Assembly (NCBI GenBank): GCA_046047615.1
Contig: JBJOHO010000020.1
Coordinates: forward strand, 62,001 to 126,000
Direction: 5' to 3'
Origin: ZC4RG30 sp046047615
Lineage (GTDB): Bacteria; Pseudomonadota; Gammaproteobacteria; Steroidobacterales; Steroidobacteraceae
DNA: 64,000 nt
The position numbers and the translations under genes were made by a program. The notes under the pieces were generated by a model. That model was not told the DNA's origin and did not search any database. It saw only the letters and a list, made by a program, of their open reading frames with translations. Shown here in pieces: positions 63,487 to 64,000 of the stretch. Each line of letters begins with the position of its first letter. Within the stretch, counting starts at the first letter, position 1.

Positions 63487-64000
63487 TCACGACCTCCGAA
63501 CAGGCTTTCCAGCTGCACCACGCTGTCGGCCAGCGTCACGCTCTCGTGCATGCCCTGCTGCAGGAAGCCCTGCAGCTGCGGCCAGCGCGAGATCGACATG
63601 TCGATGCGCGGATCACTGCCGCGCTGGTAGGCACCGATCGCGACCAGGTCGCGGTTGTGCTGGTAGGTGGACAGCATCTGCTTGAACTGCCGTGCCGCCT
63701 CCAGCTGCGATCCGGGCACGATGTCGTGCATCACGCGGCTGATCGAGGCCTCGATGTCGATGGCCGGGTAATGGCCGGATTCGGCGATGCGCCGCGACAG
63801 CACCACGTGCCCATCGAGGATCGCGCGTGCGGCGTCGGCGATCGGATCGTTCTGGTCATCGCCCTCGGCCAGCACCGTGTAGAACGCCGTGATCGAACCA
63901 CCGCCCACGGCACCATTGCCGGCGCGCTCCACCAGCTGCGGCAAGCGGGCGAACACCGACGGCGGGTAGCCCTTGGTGGCTGGCGCCTCGCCGATGGCGA
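63483..64000 (-). CDS. fliI: Flagellum-specific ATPase FliI, C-terminal part
   Basis: The C-terminal 171 residues are present; the start lies beyond the window. The sequence opens AIGEAPATKGYPPSVFARLP and continues GSITAFYTVLAEGDDQNDPIADAARAILDGHVVLSR, matching the F1-beta-like catalytic domain of FliI/HrcN export ATPases. It energises substrate unloading at the export gate. It overlaps fliJ by ATGA and is the most upstream flagellar gene seen. Confidence 0.96.
   Translation of the reverse strand, partial: AIGEAPATKGYPPSVFARLPQLVERAGNGAVGGGSITAFYTVLAEGDDQNDPIADAARAILDGHVVLSRRIAESGHYPAIDIEASISRVMHDIVPGSQLEAARQFKQMLSTYQHNRDLVAIGAYQRGSDPRIDMSISRWPQLQGFLQQGMHESVTLADSVVQLESLFGGRE

Overview
The window reads as chromosomal DNA of a high-GC, free-living, probably polar-flagellated gammaproteobacterium. 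The flagellar block (fliI-J-K-L-N-O-P-Q-R, flhB, flhA, flhF, flhG, fliA, then motC/motD and a DUF2802 gene) follows the Pseudomonas/Xanthomonadales order. A monomeric NADP isocitrate dehydrogenase, a spuABC-potFGHI polyamine locus and a PlpD-type patatin autotransporter fit the same group. Family-level placement (Xanthomonadales/Nevskiales-like) is only a guess. No prophage, insertion sequence or CRISPR array was seen.

Layout. Bases 1-3054 hold an envelope operon: two outer-membrane beta-barrel proteins, a TlpA-like thioredoxin, a tiny DUF4266 lipoprotein ending in a CxC motif, and a DUF3570 protein. An HSL esterase and an ApbE flavin transferase on the opposite strand follow. Bases 5-13 kb carry housekeeping genes (SYLF protein, AEC transporter, icd, msrA, PlpD-like phospholipase, TPR protein). 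Bases 13-36 kb are a nitrogen and polyamine region: agmatine deiminase, two sulfur/amino-acid PLP enzymes, a ROK sugar kinase, the polyamine ABC transporter, SpuC, two gamma-glutamylpolyamine synthetases, PuuD, PuuB, PuuC and an omega-aminotransferase. A periplasmic molybdenum hydroxylase and rlmKL sit inside this region. A TorF-type porin behind a sigma-54-like promoter closes it. Bases 37-42 kb hold a TolC-like lipoprotein, S-formylglutathione hydrolase, a D-glycerate dehydrogenase/kinase pair and pyrophosphatase.

Bases 42-50 kb look like a phenolic-compound module: a flavoprotein of the vanillyl-alcohol oxidase / p-cresol methylhydroxylase family, its c-type cytochrome, a small Tat-signal protein, secreted accessory proteins, an AraC regulator and two MFS transporters. 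Glyoxalase I and an elongator tRNA-Met follow. Bases 50-64 kb are the flagellar export, motor and regulatory genes on the minus strand, with an internal sigma-54 promoter before fliL. fliM is missing from its usual place between fliL and fliN, and no che genes lie between fliA and motC.

Across the window, at least seven transcription-unit-leading genes have a TANNNT hexamer 6-8 nt before the start codon and no Shine-Dalgarno sequence. This suggests that leaderless mRNAs are common here. Many genes overlap by ATGA, GTGA or TTGA, indicating translational coupling.
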